Below the pieces are notes generated by a model. That model saw only the letters and a program-made list of their open reading frames with translations. It made no database searches and was not told the DNA's origin. Source: CAZZEX01 sp964653285 (GTDB lineage Bacteria; Chloroflexota; Anaerolineae; B4-G1). Taken from it: a stretch of DNA of 32,959 bases. The position numbers and the translations under genes are program-made. This document shows positions 25,344-32,959 of this stretch, in pieces. The stretch is from assembly GCA_964653285.1 (NCBI GenBank), contig CAZZEX010000052.1, positions 1-32,959 of the forward strand, given 5' to 3'. Positions within the stretch are counted from its first letter, which is position 1, and each line of letters opens with the position of its first letter.

Positions 25344-26840
25344 TCACATTAGTTCGCTGAGCAGAGAGAGGGCACCCTCGCGCAGCACGGTTTCACCGTG
25401 TTCAGCGATCAGGCTGCACATCGCCTCATAGTCGCCGCCGCGCTGATCCTGGGCGGGAATGATATAGCCGATATCGCCATTGCATTGCTGCACCGTGATC
25501 AGGTTCTTGCCCACCGTGTGCGCCCGCAACCATAGTGTCGTATCACGGCCGGCTTCGGCCGGCATACCGACGAGTAGTATGTCATTCAGTCGGATGGCCT
25601 GCAGGTGGACTGGCAGACGCTTGTCGGCAATCTCCTCAGGCGTGGGTATGTACCACTCGTCCAGCATCTTTTGCATCCAGTGGAAGCGGTTATACTGATC
25701 AGCCATGCGCTTCATTTCGATGATAGAGCCCCCTTCTTTGAGCGCCTGCTTGATCTTACCACCCCATTCGTCCCGAATCTCCCACGCGATCTTGGAGTTC
25801 TCCGGCACGTCGGCGCGCATGGGCAATTCATGCCAGCACGTTTTCACCTCCAGAGTCGCGAGAGGTTTGAACTCTGCTTGCTGCAGAGCCTCAAGTGTAT
25901 GAATGGCCAGTCCTTCACCCATCTCCCGAACGCTACGGCGCAGGTCGTCGAGATCGGCGGCAACCAGCGAGCCATCGGGCCCATACGGCGAATCGGCCCA
26001 GTTGGGCTTGTCGGGCCGAGGAACGAACTCAGTGGTCTCTCGTGGAACCAGGTTGCATTGCAGGCCCTCGCCGAACAGATGGATGCCCCCTCGTTGTTTA
26101 TCCAGCCAGCGACGGGCCGGACCGCAGTAGTCTGTGGCGTAAGAGAGAGGCTCCGCCCCATTCATCAGGTGGGGATGGGCCGCAAAGTGGATCATCCCCC
26201 CCAGCGAATTGCCCCGCTCGTCTTCAAAGGCCAGCAACTGCACCAGCGGATCAACCGGTTCATCGTAATAAATTGGCTCTTTCAGCCACTCCGGGTCGGG
26301 AAAGCCAGCCCCGAACCAGCGGTCGAGCCGTTCGCGGATCAGATGGTTGGCGGTTGACCCGCGTGGCATGTCGTTCTTGTAACCATACCAGTTGGTGACA
26401 TTCGCTATGTCGTCGTTGAGCCACTTGCGACGGCAAAGGCTGTACTGATTGCCCACATTGGCGACCGCCAATGCCATGCGGGCTGGCACGGCCGCGTCCA
26501 TCGCCTCTTTTGAGACCCGAGCCAGGCAGGCGACCAGGTCATCCAACGGGTGATTATGAAGCACATAGTCTTCGTTCGTCGGCCCGGTATGGTTATGGGT
26601 ACTGTGGAAAATAATCGCGTCTGCAGGCATGTCAATCTTCGCAGACATTTTCTCCCGAACCTCAGTACAGAAGCTGCGGGCAAACTGGCCAAAGTCAACA
26701 GAAGTGAATAGCAATCGTTCCCCCTGGACGTCCAGGTACATGGCGATGGCCTCAAGCACATCCTGGGGATTGAACGGCAACAGGGGCTTGAAGGTGCCTT
26801 CTGCAGAGGTCTTGGCGAATCCAACTTTACCGGTGCTCAT
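25344..26840 (-). CDS. Neutral/alkaline ceramidase N-terminal-like hydrolase
   Basis: 498 residues. The first 230 resemble the N-terminal catalytic region of neutral ceramidases: VGFAKTSAEG at the start, then FHSTHNHTGP (78-87, likely zinc His pair) and MIHFAAHPHLMNG (216-228). Later NGDIGYIIP matches another conserved family segment. The hallmark membrane-targeting signal and C-terminal immunoglobulin-like domain of true ceramidases are missing. It is therefore likely a cytoplasmic amide hydrolase, of which many unknown bacterial relatives exist. AGGAG just upstream supports the ATG. Flanked by UroD-like genes on both sides, it could cleave an amide in the imported compound; this is inferred from context. 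Confidence 0.8.
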   Translation of the reverse strand: MSTGKVGFAKTSAEGTFKPLLPFNPQDVLEAIAMYLDVQGERLLFTSVDFGQFARSFCTEVREKMSAKIDMPADAIIFHSTHNHTGPTNEDYVLHNHPLDDLVACLARVSKEAMDAAVPARMALAVANVGNQYSLCRRKWLNDDIANVTNWYGYKNDMPRGSTANHLIRERLDRWFGAGFPDPEWLKEPIYYDEPVDPLVQLLAFEDERGNSLGGMIHFAAHPHLMNGAEPLSYATDYCGPARRWLDKQRGGIHLFGEGLQCNLVPRETTEFVPRPDKPNWADSPYGPDGSLVAADLDDLRRSVREMGEGLAIHTLEALQQAEFKPLATLEVKTCWHELPMRADVPENSKIAWEIRDEWGGKIKQALKEGGSIIEMKRMADQYNRFHWMQKMLDEWYIPTPEEIADKRLPVHLQAIRLNDILLVGMPAEAGRDTTLWLRAHTVGKNLITVQQCNGDIGYIIPAQDQRGGDYEAMCSLIAEHGETVLREGALSLLSELM

Positions 26841-26949
26841 AGCAAATCTCCTTTACTTGTTGTATATAGGACAACTATAAATGCGTTCCCAACTGAACTG
26901 GGTTTGCTGCTTCAACTTCCCGTCCAACTCCTGCGCATACATATCCAGG

Positions 26950-28038
26950 TTAGGTCTCGTTCATCAGGTAACTGTACTGGATTGAAGCCTGAATTAATGC
27001 ATCAACGTTCTCCAGCCTGGTGCCGGCTCCGACCCCACCGCCTGGAGCGAGCACAAAATGTCCGTTCTTGCCCGCCGCCTCGATGCACCGTTTGGACTCC
27101 CTGAGCACATCATCTGGTGTGCCAAACGTCATGACATCAATGGGATGTACATTTCCTGCCAGATCAACGTCCGGCCCCAGAATCTCTCGTACACGCGCTA
27201 TGTCAAGACGGGGCGTGAAGGCATTGAACATGTCAATGTTCAGGCCTTTCACCTTGTGCACGTTTTTGTAGGTGTAGTCCCCATCACTATGAAACATATT
27301 GTAGGCCTCTGGAAATGCGCGCATGATTGCGCCCGTATGGCGCACGACGAACTCATCATAGTCGTCGGGACTGAAATAGGCCGAGTAGTCATCGCCTGTG
27401 TCTAGCACCTCCATAGGCCCGCCGAAATACTGTATTCGCCAGTTAATCCATTCAATGCACACATCCACGATGATCGAGAGAAGCCTGTGAACCAGCTGGG
27501 GATTCGTTTGGGTGGCAATGAAGAACTCGGTCGGCCCCATCATCAGAGCGGCGATGTCCATAGGCCCCATAGAACCGTAATCCACTGCTACAGGAATACC
27601 GGTCTCCTCTGAGCGTTTCAGAAAATACTCGGTGCATTTCACCACGTGCCCCATCAGACCGTCCACCCCCATCTTGGGGGGGCGAAGGCGATCCACGTCC
27701 GCCTCGCTAAGGATGCAAGGGTGAATCATTGGCGCTGAGCGTTTCCCCCAGTATGGCTCTACCCGTGCCAGCGCAGACGCCTCTATGACCGGGTAATAGA
27801 AAGGCATAATGGCGACTGCCCCACCAAAACGATGGTAGGTTTTCGCCTGAGCCTGCCATTGCAGTTCATAGTCAAGAAGGTACTCATCCGCAGTGATGTC
27901 AGCGATCTCCATGTGGAGGACACTATCTAACATCAGGTTCACGGGCACAATCTCTGGTTTCTCGCCGCGGAGCACGGCAGCAAAAGCATCTTCATTTCGT
28001 TCAGCAAAGTCAGGAGGAATCACAAAATTTACGGACAT
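26950..28038 (-). CDS. Uroporphyrinogen decarboxylase-like protein
   Basis: 362 residues. UroD-fold segments: DAFAAVLRGEKPEIVPV (17-33), GPMDIAALMMGPTEFF (158-173), LDTGDDYSAYFSPDDYDEFV (212-231) and FVLAPGGGVGAGT near the C-terminus. The metal-motif region is YNMFHSDGDYTY (246-257), with His250 retained and Asp252 where zinc enzymes have Cys. It most resembles the catabolic UroD-like proteins that accompany corrinoid systems. It lies 84 bases downstream of another UroD-like gene and 109 bases upstream of the ceramidase-like gene. No strong ribosome binding site precedes ATG 28038. Confidence 0.87.
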   Translation of the reverse strand: MSVNFVIPPDFAERNEDAFAAVLRGEKPEIVPVNLMLDSVLHMEIADITADEYLLDYELQWQAQAKTYHRFGGAVAIMPFYYPVIEASALARVEPYWGKRSAPMIHPCILSEADVDRLRPPKMGVDGLMGHVVKCTEYFLKRSEETGIPVAVDYGSMGPMDIAALMMGPTEFFIATQTNPQLVHRLLSIIVDVCIEWINWRIQYFGGPMEVLDTGDDYSAYFSPDDYDEFVVRHTGAIMRAFPEAYNMFHSDGDYTYKNVHKVKGLNIDMFNAFTPRLDIARVREILGPDVDLAGNVHPIDVMTFGTPDDVLRESKRCIEAAGKNGHFVLAPGGGVGAGTRLENVDALIQASIQYSYLMNET

Positions 28039-28122
28039 CGCGGTTACCTCATACCTGGTCAGGCAAACAATACCCGGTTAACCAACTGTGCACCTCGACT
28101 GGGCGTGCCCTGGTACTCACCG

Positions 28123-29250
28123 CTAGCGAAGCGCCTCATCAAGCATGGTGAGATAGTTCTCTACCGGCACGTAGCCGGGGATTGAATTACCCGAGCCAAT
28201 GGCAAAGCGCCCCATCGGGGCACAGGCTTCAATGAGGTTGCGTACATATCGTCGAAGCCTGTCAGGCTCGGCAGATGAGAGTACATGCATATCAACCCCG
28301 CCGAGGGTCGCGATGCGGTCGCCGTATCGCCTGTGAAACTCCGGCGCTGGGATGATCGCATCCTCGAATGAGTGCTTACCGTCAATGCCAACGTTCTCGA
28401 TGAGGTCTGTCATGATGGCCTCGACATTCCCACAGGAGTGCAGAAAATAGAGCACTCCCTGACGATGGGCCATCTCAGCGAACCGGCGGTGCCAGGGCAG
28501 GATGTATTGGCGCAGGTGGTCGGGGCTGATCAGCGTGGCCGTGCGGAAGCCCATGTCATCCCCGGGCCACAGGGCGATCAGGTGCTCCAGTTCCAAGAGC
28601 CGGGCGAAATAGCTTTCCAGCAGCGTCCCCAGCCTTTCAACGATGGCTTCCACCAGATCCAGGTTGTCATAGAGGGCATAGCAGAGGCGCTCGTAGGACA
28701 TGATCCAGGTCAGGTGCTCGAAGATACCCCCAGAGTGGGAGGCCATCAGCCCCATGCCATCCGGCAGGTGGGAATCAACATATTCGTACGGGAAAAAGTC
28801 AGCCTCCTCGATCCTGGGCCAGTTGTATTCCTCGAAATCTTCCCAGGACGTGATCGCTCCCTGGTGCTCGTCGGCCCAGGCTCGGTCACCATCGGACTGA
28901 GGCGCTGTGTCTCGGGCGAGAATTTGACGCTTAGGGAAAGGCAGCGCTCGCTCCATCATGACAAAGTCATACCCCATCCGATACCAGAACTCGACGACGT
29001 TGTCCCAGTATGCAACCTGTGACTCCCGGTCGTCGGACTGGGGGACCACCCACTCGTGGCCTAGAAGGTCCTTGATAACCAGGCGCATCACAACAGGGTC
29101 CACCATGTACTCAATCGTCGGCGGCCTGTCGGCCTTTTCTTCGCCCAGCATGCAGCGGATGAATCGGTCGGCATCAGGATTTGGACTGTCTAAGGGGATA
29201 CAAATGTTGCAGACTCTGCCCTGCCCTTCTATGTGACTATATGATGACAT
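28123..29250 (-). CDS. Uroporphyrinogen decarboxylase-like protein with HxC motif
   Basis: About 375 residues from ATG 29250; a longer frame starts at 29313 but would overlap the DppC gene by 77 bases, against 14 for the chosen start. Features: DADRFIRCMLGEEKADRPP near the N-terminus, WPGDDMGFRTATLISPDHL in the middle, FLHSCGNVEAIM with the His-x-Cys pair of zinc-containing methyltransferases, and IGSGNSIPGYVPVEN at the end, where the third zinc Cys of MtaA/CmuA would lie but is absent. It is the only one of the four paralogues in the window with an intact HxC pair, so it is the best candidate for a corrinoid methyltransferase. It directly follows the peptide-type importer permeases. Confidence 0.87.
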   Translation of the reverse strand: MSSYSHIEGQGRVCNICIPLDSPNPDADRFIRCMLGEEKADRPPTIEYMVDPVVMRLVIKDLLGHEWVVPQSDDRESQVAYWDNVVEFWYRMGYDFVMMERALPFPKRQILARDTAPQSDGDRAWADEHQGAITSWEDFEEYNWPRIEEADFFPYEYVDSHLPDGMGLMASHSGGIFEHLTWIMSYERLCYALYDNLDLVEAIVERLGTLLESYFARLLELEHLIALWPGDDMGFRTATLISPDHLRQYILPWHRRFAEMAHRQGVLYFLHSCGNVEAIMTDLIENVGIDGKHSFEDAIIPAPEFHRRYGDRIATLGGVDMHVLSSAEPDRLRRYVRNLIEACAPMGRFAIGSGNSIPGYVPVENYLTMLDEALR

Positions 29251-30070
29251 CTCGTCTTGATAATGTCTCATTAAGCACTTCGCCAAACGCATTGAACAAA
29301 TACACAGTGGCAAAGATCGCCAGGCCGGGGAAAGCCCCTGTCCACCAGGCGACGAATACGTAGCGCCGGCCTTCGCTGACCATCGCGCCCCACTCTGGCT
29401 GGGGAGGCTGCACGCCTAGCCCAATAAAGCTCAGGCTCGAAGCTAGAACCAGCGCGCTTCCCATGTCCAAAGCGGCCTGCACAATCACCACCGAGATCAG
29501 ATTGGGAATCATGTGAAACAGCATGATCCGCCATCCTGGTGCCCCAATAGCATGTTCAGCCATGATATACTCTTTTTCCTTGATACTTAACACCATCCCG
29601 CGTACCAATCGCGCATACCATGGCCACCAAGAGATGGAGATAGCCAGCATGGCGTTCCTTAAGCCTGGGCCGAGCACGGCTGTGATTGTCAGCGCTAATA
29701 TCAACGGGGGGAAGGCCAGAAAAATATCCGTCAGGCGCATCAGAATCTCGTCAACCAAGCCTCCTGCGTAGCCAGATATCAAGCCCAGAATGATCCCTGT
29801 CGTGACAGATAGCACCAATACCGTCAAGCCCGCCAGCAACGAGATGCGGCTAGCCACGACAATTCGACTGAGCAAGTCACGGCCCAGCTCGTCCGTTCCC
29901 AACCAATGCTCAGCACTGGGGGGTTGCAGCTTGATCTTGACCTGCACATCCAGCGGGTCATAGGGTGCGATTGCTTCCCCAAAGGTCGCCGTGAACACAA
30001 TGACTAGCAGAAAGAACGCGCTCACATAGCCAGAACGTTTTCTGAAAAAGTGTGTGATGAATTGCTGCAT
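29237..30070 (-). CDS. Peptide/nickel-type ABC transporter permease, DppC-like
   Basis: 277 residues. The first membrane segment is at about 14-32. It is followed by the periplasmic signature WLGTDELGRDLLSRIV (56-71), further membrane segments near 78-100, 115-135, 140-158 and two more toward the C-terminus. The ATPase-docking loop reads AEHAIGAPGWRIMLFHMIPN (171-190). It pairs with the DppB-like permease encoded 4 bases upstream. No DppD/DppF ATPase follows; a UroD-like gene overlaps its 3' end instead. The system should import an oligopeptide-sized or similarly flexible solute. Confidence 0.94.
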   Translation of the reverse strand: MQQFITHFFRKRSGYVSAFFLLVIVFTATFGEAIAPYDPLDVQVKIKLQPPSAEHWLGTDELGRDLLSRIVVASRISLLAGLTVLVLSVTTGIILGLISGYAGGLVDEILMRLTDIFLAFPPLILALTITAVLGPGLRNAMLAISISWWPWYARLVRGMVLSIKEKEYIMAEHAIGAPGWRIMLFHMIPNLISVVIVQAALDMGSALVLASSLSFIGLGVQPPQPEWGAMVSEGRRYVFVAWWTGAFPGLAIFATVYLFNAFGEVLNETLSRRDVII

Positions 30071-30074
30071 CGTT

Positions 30075-31082
30075 TTAACTGTATCGAATGCGCGGATTCA
30101 GGCGGATGTATAACAAGTCAACGGCCAAGTTGGACAACATGTAGACCAGGGCAACAATCAGTGTTACACTAATCACCGCCATAAAGTCCTGGGAAAGGAT
30201 CGTTTTCAGGGTATACCATCCGATTCCGGGCCAATTAAAGATAATTTCCACCAGGAAGGCTCCTGCTAGCATAGCCCCGACCAGCATACCAGTCAGTGTG
30301 ATGGCGGGCAGCAGCCCATTCGGCAAGGCATGCTTCCACAAGATATACTTTCTCGTCAGTCCCTTGCTCTTGGCAGTACAGACATAGTCCTTGCTCATCT
30401 CTTCAATCATGTTGGCGCGCACCAGTTTGACGACATACGCAAGGTTGGGCAGCGCGAGCGTGACAGCGGGCAAAGTCAGGTGGCGCAGCACGGTGCCCAG
30501 CATCTTGATATCGCCAGCCAGGAGGCTATCGAGGATCAGCAGATTTGTGACAGTGGGTGGACCATCCACACCGATGGGAAGACGGCCTTCGGCTGGCAGC
30601 CACTGCAGGCCCCGGTAAAAAATCAACTGAAACACAATGCCAATCCAGAACACAGGGATAGCTACACCTATCACAGACAGCGAGTTGACCAACCTGTCAA
30701 TCCAACGGCCTTGATGATATGAAGCCAATACACCCAGGGGGTAACCAAAGACAATGACCAACAGTAGGGAGGTGATTGTGAGTTCGATACTGGCCGGCAG
30801 GTAATCGGCCAGGTCCTCGCGAACGGTACGACGGGTGTATAGCGAATCACCAAAGTCGCCGCGAAACAACCCGGTCATATAAGTGAGGTACTGCTCCGGC
30901 AACGGGCGATCCAACCCCATCTTCTCACGCATCTTTTGGACGGCTTCTGGCTGGGCGCGCGCACCCAATGCCAAACGAGCTGGATCACTGGGGACTATGT
31001 GCGAAACTGTAAACGTGATCAGGGTGATCCCGATCGAGACGAACACCAACGAAATTAGCCGGCGGACGATAAATCGCGACAT
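30075..31082 (-). CDS. Peptide/nickel-type ABC transporter permease, DppB-like
   Basis: 335 residues, standard for DppB/OppB. The N-terminus FIVRRLISLVFVSIGITL starts the first membrane segment, then comes the periplasmic loop with MREKMGLDRPLPEQYLTYM and FGDSLYTRRTV, membrane segments from about 98 onward, and the docking loop TAKSKGLTRKYILWKHALPN (236-255). VEIIFNWPGIGWYTLKTI follows, another family hallmark. It forms the channel with DppC (29237-30070) and receives solute from the lipoprotein at 31153-32904. The gene starts 18 bases after a strong intergenic hairpin. Confidence 0.94.
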   Translation of the reverse strand: MSRFIVRRLISLVFVSIGITLITFTVSHIVPSDPARLALGARAQPEAVQKMREKMGLDRPLPEQYLTYMTGLFRGDFGDSLYTRRTVREDLADYLPASIELTITSLLLVIVFGYPLGVLASYHQGRWIDRLVNSLSVIGVAIPVFWIGIVFQLIFYRGLQWLPAEGRLPIGVDGPPTVTNLLILDSLLAGDIKMLGTVLRHLTLPAVTLALPNLAYVVKLVRANMIEEMSKDYVCTAKSKGLTRKYILWKHALPNGLLPAITLTGMLVGAMLAGAFLVEIIFNWPGIGWYTLKTILSQDFMAVISVTLIVALVYMLSNLAVDLLYIRLNPRIRYS

Positions 31083-31100
31083 AGTCTACCCTCAAGAGAG

Positions 31101-31134
31101 GTGGCTGGGATGGCGCAATCGCCATCCCAGCCAC
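31101..31134 (-). terminator. Perfect 15-bp hairpin between binding protein and DppB genes
   Basis: Arms GTGGCTGGGATGGCG (31101-31115) and CGCCATCCCAGCCAC (31120-31134) pair perfectly around a 4-base loop. It lies 18 bases past the binding-protein stop and 18 bases before the dppB ATG. No T-run follows on the minus strand, so partial termination or 3'-end protection of the abundant binding-protein mRNA is more likely than full termination. Confidence 0.7.
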
Positions 31135-31152
31135 AATACTGGCAACCTGTTG

Positions 31153-32904
31153 CTACTTGATCCACATCTCCTCGTACGGGACGTACTGATAGCTCAGTGC
31201 CAACACATAGTGGTAGCCTTGGACATAGTCTCTCATGGCGACTGTATGCATGAAGTTGAGCGGCGTGAGCATTGGTACATCATCCTCAAGAATCTCGAAG
31301 GCCTCCGCGTAGAGAGCATCGCGCGATTTGGCATCGAATTCCTGCTCAGCCTCGGCGATGAGCTCGTCTATCCGCGGGTTCGCGTAATTCGAGTAGTTGC
31401 AACAACCTGGCGCGACGAAATCGGAACTGAACTCGTACCACATAGCGCTCCAAGCGTCCGGGAAGTCGGGGCCCATGTTCGACAGGTACGATACTGGGAC
31501 GTCGGGGGGATCGGTGAGGAGTGCGGTGTAGAACTGGCCCTGATCCACTGGTTCGATGTGCATTGTGACACCGATCTTGGCCAGGTCCGCCTGCCAAACC
31601 TCGAGCACCAGGGAACTGTTCTGGAACAGCCCGGGGTCCTTGACCGTGAACTCAAAGCCATCGGGATACCCGGCTTCTGCAAGCAACTCTTGGGCGTGGT
31701 CGAGGTCGAATCCGATATAGTTCGAGGGCTTGGAAACGCCCGCATACGCTGGCGGCGCCCAGCTATCCATTGGAAGGCCCAGACCACCTAGCACGCCATC
31801 AATGATGGTTTCGGCATCAAATGAAGCCTTCAATGCCTGGCGCACCAGTTTGTTGTCCGTCGGCGGTTTCTCGTTGTTGAGGTAGATTTGCATGAGCAGT
31901 GTAGACGGGAAAGCATAGCCGTTGATCTCGTCTGTGGCGCTTAGCTCAGCCCAGTCTTCAGCCGTCAGGCTCGACGCGAGGTCGGCATCCCCCGTTTCAA
32001 GGAGTGCGCGGACCGTTGAGGGCTCAGTCACCCAACGGACGATAACTTCTTCAATGCCCTTGCCCTCTTCCCAGCCACCCCAGTAGTTCTCGTACTTGAC
32101 CAACTTGATCTGCTGAGCGTCGCGGTCCCAGCTCTCGATTATGTACGGCCCGGAGCCAGCGTCGTGCTCGGCGACCCAGGCGTGGCCCCAGTCGCCGTCC
32201 ACCTCGTGTTCCTTGCAAAGCGTGGGGTTGGCGATGCGGGTTGCCCACGGCGATGCCACAACACTCATGAACATAGAAGACGGCTCCTTCAGGTGCATTT
32301 CAAAGGTCAAGTCGTCGACGATCGTGATGGAATCCAGGTTCTGGAAATAGAAATCAGGTCCAAAAGCCAGGGCAATCTGGCGCTCGACTGAGTATTTGAT
32401 CGCCTCAGAATTGATGGGCGTCCCATCGTGAAAGGTCATGTCCGGCTTTAGGTGCCACGTGATCGTCTTGCCATCCTCCGAAATGCCGCCGTTTTCCTTT
32501 GTCGGAATTTCGGCGGCAAGCACCGGCTTGATTCTGGCAAAGTCTTCACCCTCATAGGTCAGCAGGGTCTCATAGGCATGCAGCAGGACACCTGCGCCAC
32601 CGCCAAAGCTCCAGTCCTCAGCCGGATCCATGGAGAATACAACGTCGGCTGCCAGGGTAATAAACGGACGATCTAGTACGGTGGGTGCGGCGGGTGCCTC
32701 CGTGGGTGGTACTTCCGTGGGTGGTACTTCCGTGGGTGGCGCCTCTGTGGCGGCGGGCGCCTCGGTTGCAGGTGCCTCTGTAGCGACGGGTGCCTCGGTT
32801 GCAGGTGCCTCTGTCGTTGGTGATGGTCCACAACCTGCTGCCATCAACAGGAGACTGGTTACGGCCAGCCCCGCTATAGTCAGTCGAAGTAGTTTGGCTT
32901 TCAT
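31153..32904 (-). CDS. Peptide-type ABC transporter substrate-binding lipoprotein (family 5)
   Basis: About 583 residues from ATG 32904, chosen because it gives a compact lipoprotein signal (MKAKLLRLTIAG, hydrophobic core, MAAGC with the lipidated Cys). In-frame starts at 32931 (ATG) and 32940 (TTG) add a non-signal-like extension. A roughly 45-residue Thr/Glu/Ala/Pro repeat linker follows. The mature domain has family-5 (DppA/OppA) features: FSMDPAEDWSFGG, ITWHLKPDMTFHDGTPINSE, LVRQALKASFDAETI and the C-terminal FEILEDDVPMLTPLNF. It captures solute outside the membrane for DppB/DppC. The ligand could be a peptide, a glycan or a betaine-type compound; the family is too broad to tell. The gene heads the visible cluster. 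Confidence 0.93.
   Translation of the reverse strand: MKAKLLRLTIAGLAVTSLLLMAAGCGPSPTTEAPATEAPVATEAPATEAPAATEAPPTEVPPTEVPPTEAPAAPTVLDRPFITLAADVVFSMDPAEDWSFGGGAGVLLHAYETLLTYEGEDFARIKPVLAAEIPTKENGGISEDGKTITWHLKPDMTFHDGTPINSEAIKYSVERQIALAFGPDFYFQNLDSITIVDDLTFEMHLKEPSSMFMSVVASPWATRIANPTLCKEHEVDGDWGHAWVAEHDAGSGPYIIESWDRDAQQIKLVKYENYWGGWEEGKGIEEVIVRWVTEPSTVRALLETGDADLASSLTAEDWAELSATDEINGYAFPSTLLMQIYLNNEKPPTDNKLVRQALKASFDAETIIDGVLGGLGLPMDSWAPPAYAGVSKPSNYIGFDLDHAQELLAEAGYPDGFEFTVKDPGLFQNSSLVLEVWQADLAKIGVTMHIEPVDQGQFYTALLTDPPDVPVSYLSNMGPDFPDAWSAMWYEFSSDFVAPGCCNYSNYANPRIDELIAEAEQEFDAKSRDALYAEAFEILEDDVPMLTPLNFMHTVAMRDYVQGYHYVLALSYQYVPYEEMWIK
32691..32820. repeat. Tandem repeats encoding the lipoprotein linker
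   Basis: Repeats of about 15 bases (CCGTGGGTGGTACTT, read on the plus strand) and a longer unit containing GGTGCCTCGGTTGCAGGTGC encode a Thr-Glu-Ala/Val-Pro linker of (A/P)TE(A/V)P units. Such linkers space the binding domain from the membrane anchor. Length could vary by slippage. Confidence 0.7.
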
Positions 32905-32911
32905 TGTCAAG

Positions 32912-32949
32912 CGACAATTAGAAATGGACATCGACGACAATTAAAAATG
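32912..32949. repeat. Two 15-base direct repeats upstream of the binding-protein start
   Basis: CGACAATTAGAAATG (32912-32926) and CGACAATTAAAAATG (32935-32949) differ at one base and are 23 bases apart start to start, about two helical turns. The nearer copy is 7 bases from the chosen ATG. They could be a regulator site or a duplicated leader; the window ends just beyond, so no promoter can be assessed. Confidence 0.5.
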
Positions 32950-32959
32950 CCCATGCCGA

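Noticed and set aside
28123..29313. Longer start at 29313 for the UroD-like protein
   Set aside because: It would overlap the DppC gene by 77 bases, and the extra residues look unlike a UroD N-terminus; ATG 29250 is preferred.
30883..31791. 302-codon plus-strand open frame across dppB and the binding-protein gene
   Set aside because: It spans the hairpin and two real genes on the other strand; antisense shadow.
1..32959. CRISPR arrays, tRNA or rRNA genes
   Set aside because: No regularly spaced direct repeats, tRNA cloverleaf or rRNA-like segments were seen on reading both strands by eye.

Overview
The window looks like an accessory, catabolic stretch of a Chloroflexota (probably Anaerolineae-like) chromosome. 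The evidence is indirect: two lipoprotein solute-binding proteins carry the Pro/Thr/Glu/Ala-rich linkers typical of that phylum, and uroporphyrinogen-decarboxylase-like (UroD-like) genes, an MttB homologue and orphan sugar/peptide ABC systems sit together. No rRNA, tRNA or core housekeeping gene is visible. Every well-supported functional gene lies on the minus strand, so transcription runs from high to low coordinates.

Region A (32904 down to 17154) starts with an oligopeptide-type ABC importer: binding protein, DppB, DppC. There follow two UroD-like proteins, a ceramidase-like hydrolase, a third UroD-like protein, an MttB-type methyltransferase, an M24-fold protein lacking canonical metal ligands, a corrinoid carrier protein, an unknown protein, an M55 D-aminopeptidase-like protein, a sugar-phosphate isomerase-like TIM barrel and a ROK kinase. 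Genes are close or overlap by 4 bases (corrinoid/unknown, UroD/MttB). I read this as an uptake and corrinoid-dependent demethylation/degradation module for an unidentified, probably methylated amine or amide substrate.

Region B (17016 to about 15100) is decaying DNA: a xylulokinase pseudogene with a lost N-terminus and several frameshifts, next to a transposase-like remnant on the plus strand.

Region C (15041 to 12032) is an amino-sugar module: a GntR/FCD regulator with a very good sigma70-type promoter and a palindrome at its start site, then NagA (N-acetylglucosamine-6-phosphate deacetylase) and a NagB-like deaminase.

Region D (11776 to 967) is a carbohydrate-type module: Gfo/Idh/MocA oxidoreductase, beta-propeller protein, sugar-binding lipoprotein, a fourth UroD-like protein, two MalF/MalG-type permeases and a transglutaminase-like protein. 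A degenerate 1.2-kb insertion sequence (about 4857-6092) separates the permeases from the upstream genes. Neither ABC system has an ATPase gene in the window. Positions 1-966 hold no gene I can support, only inverted repeats.
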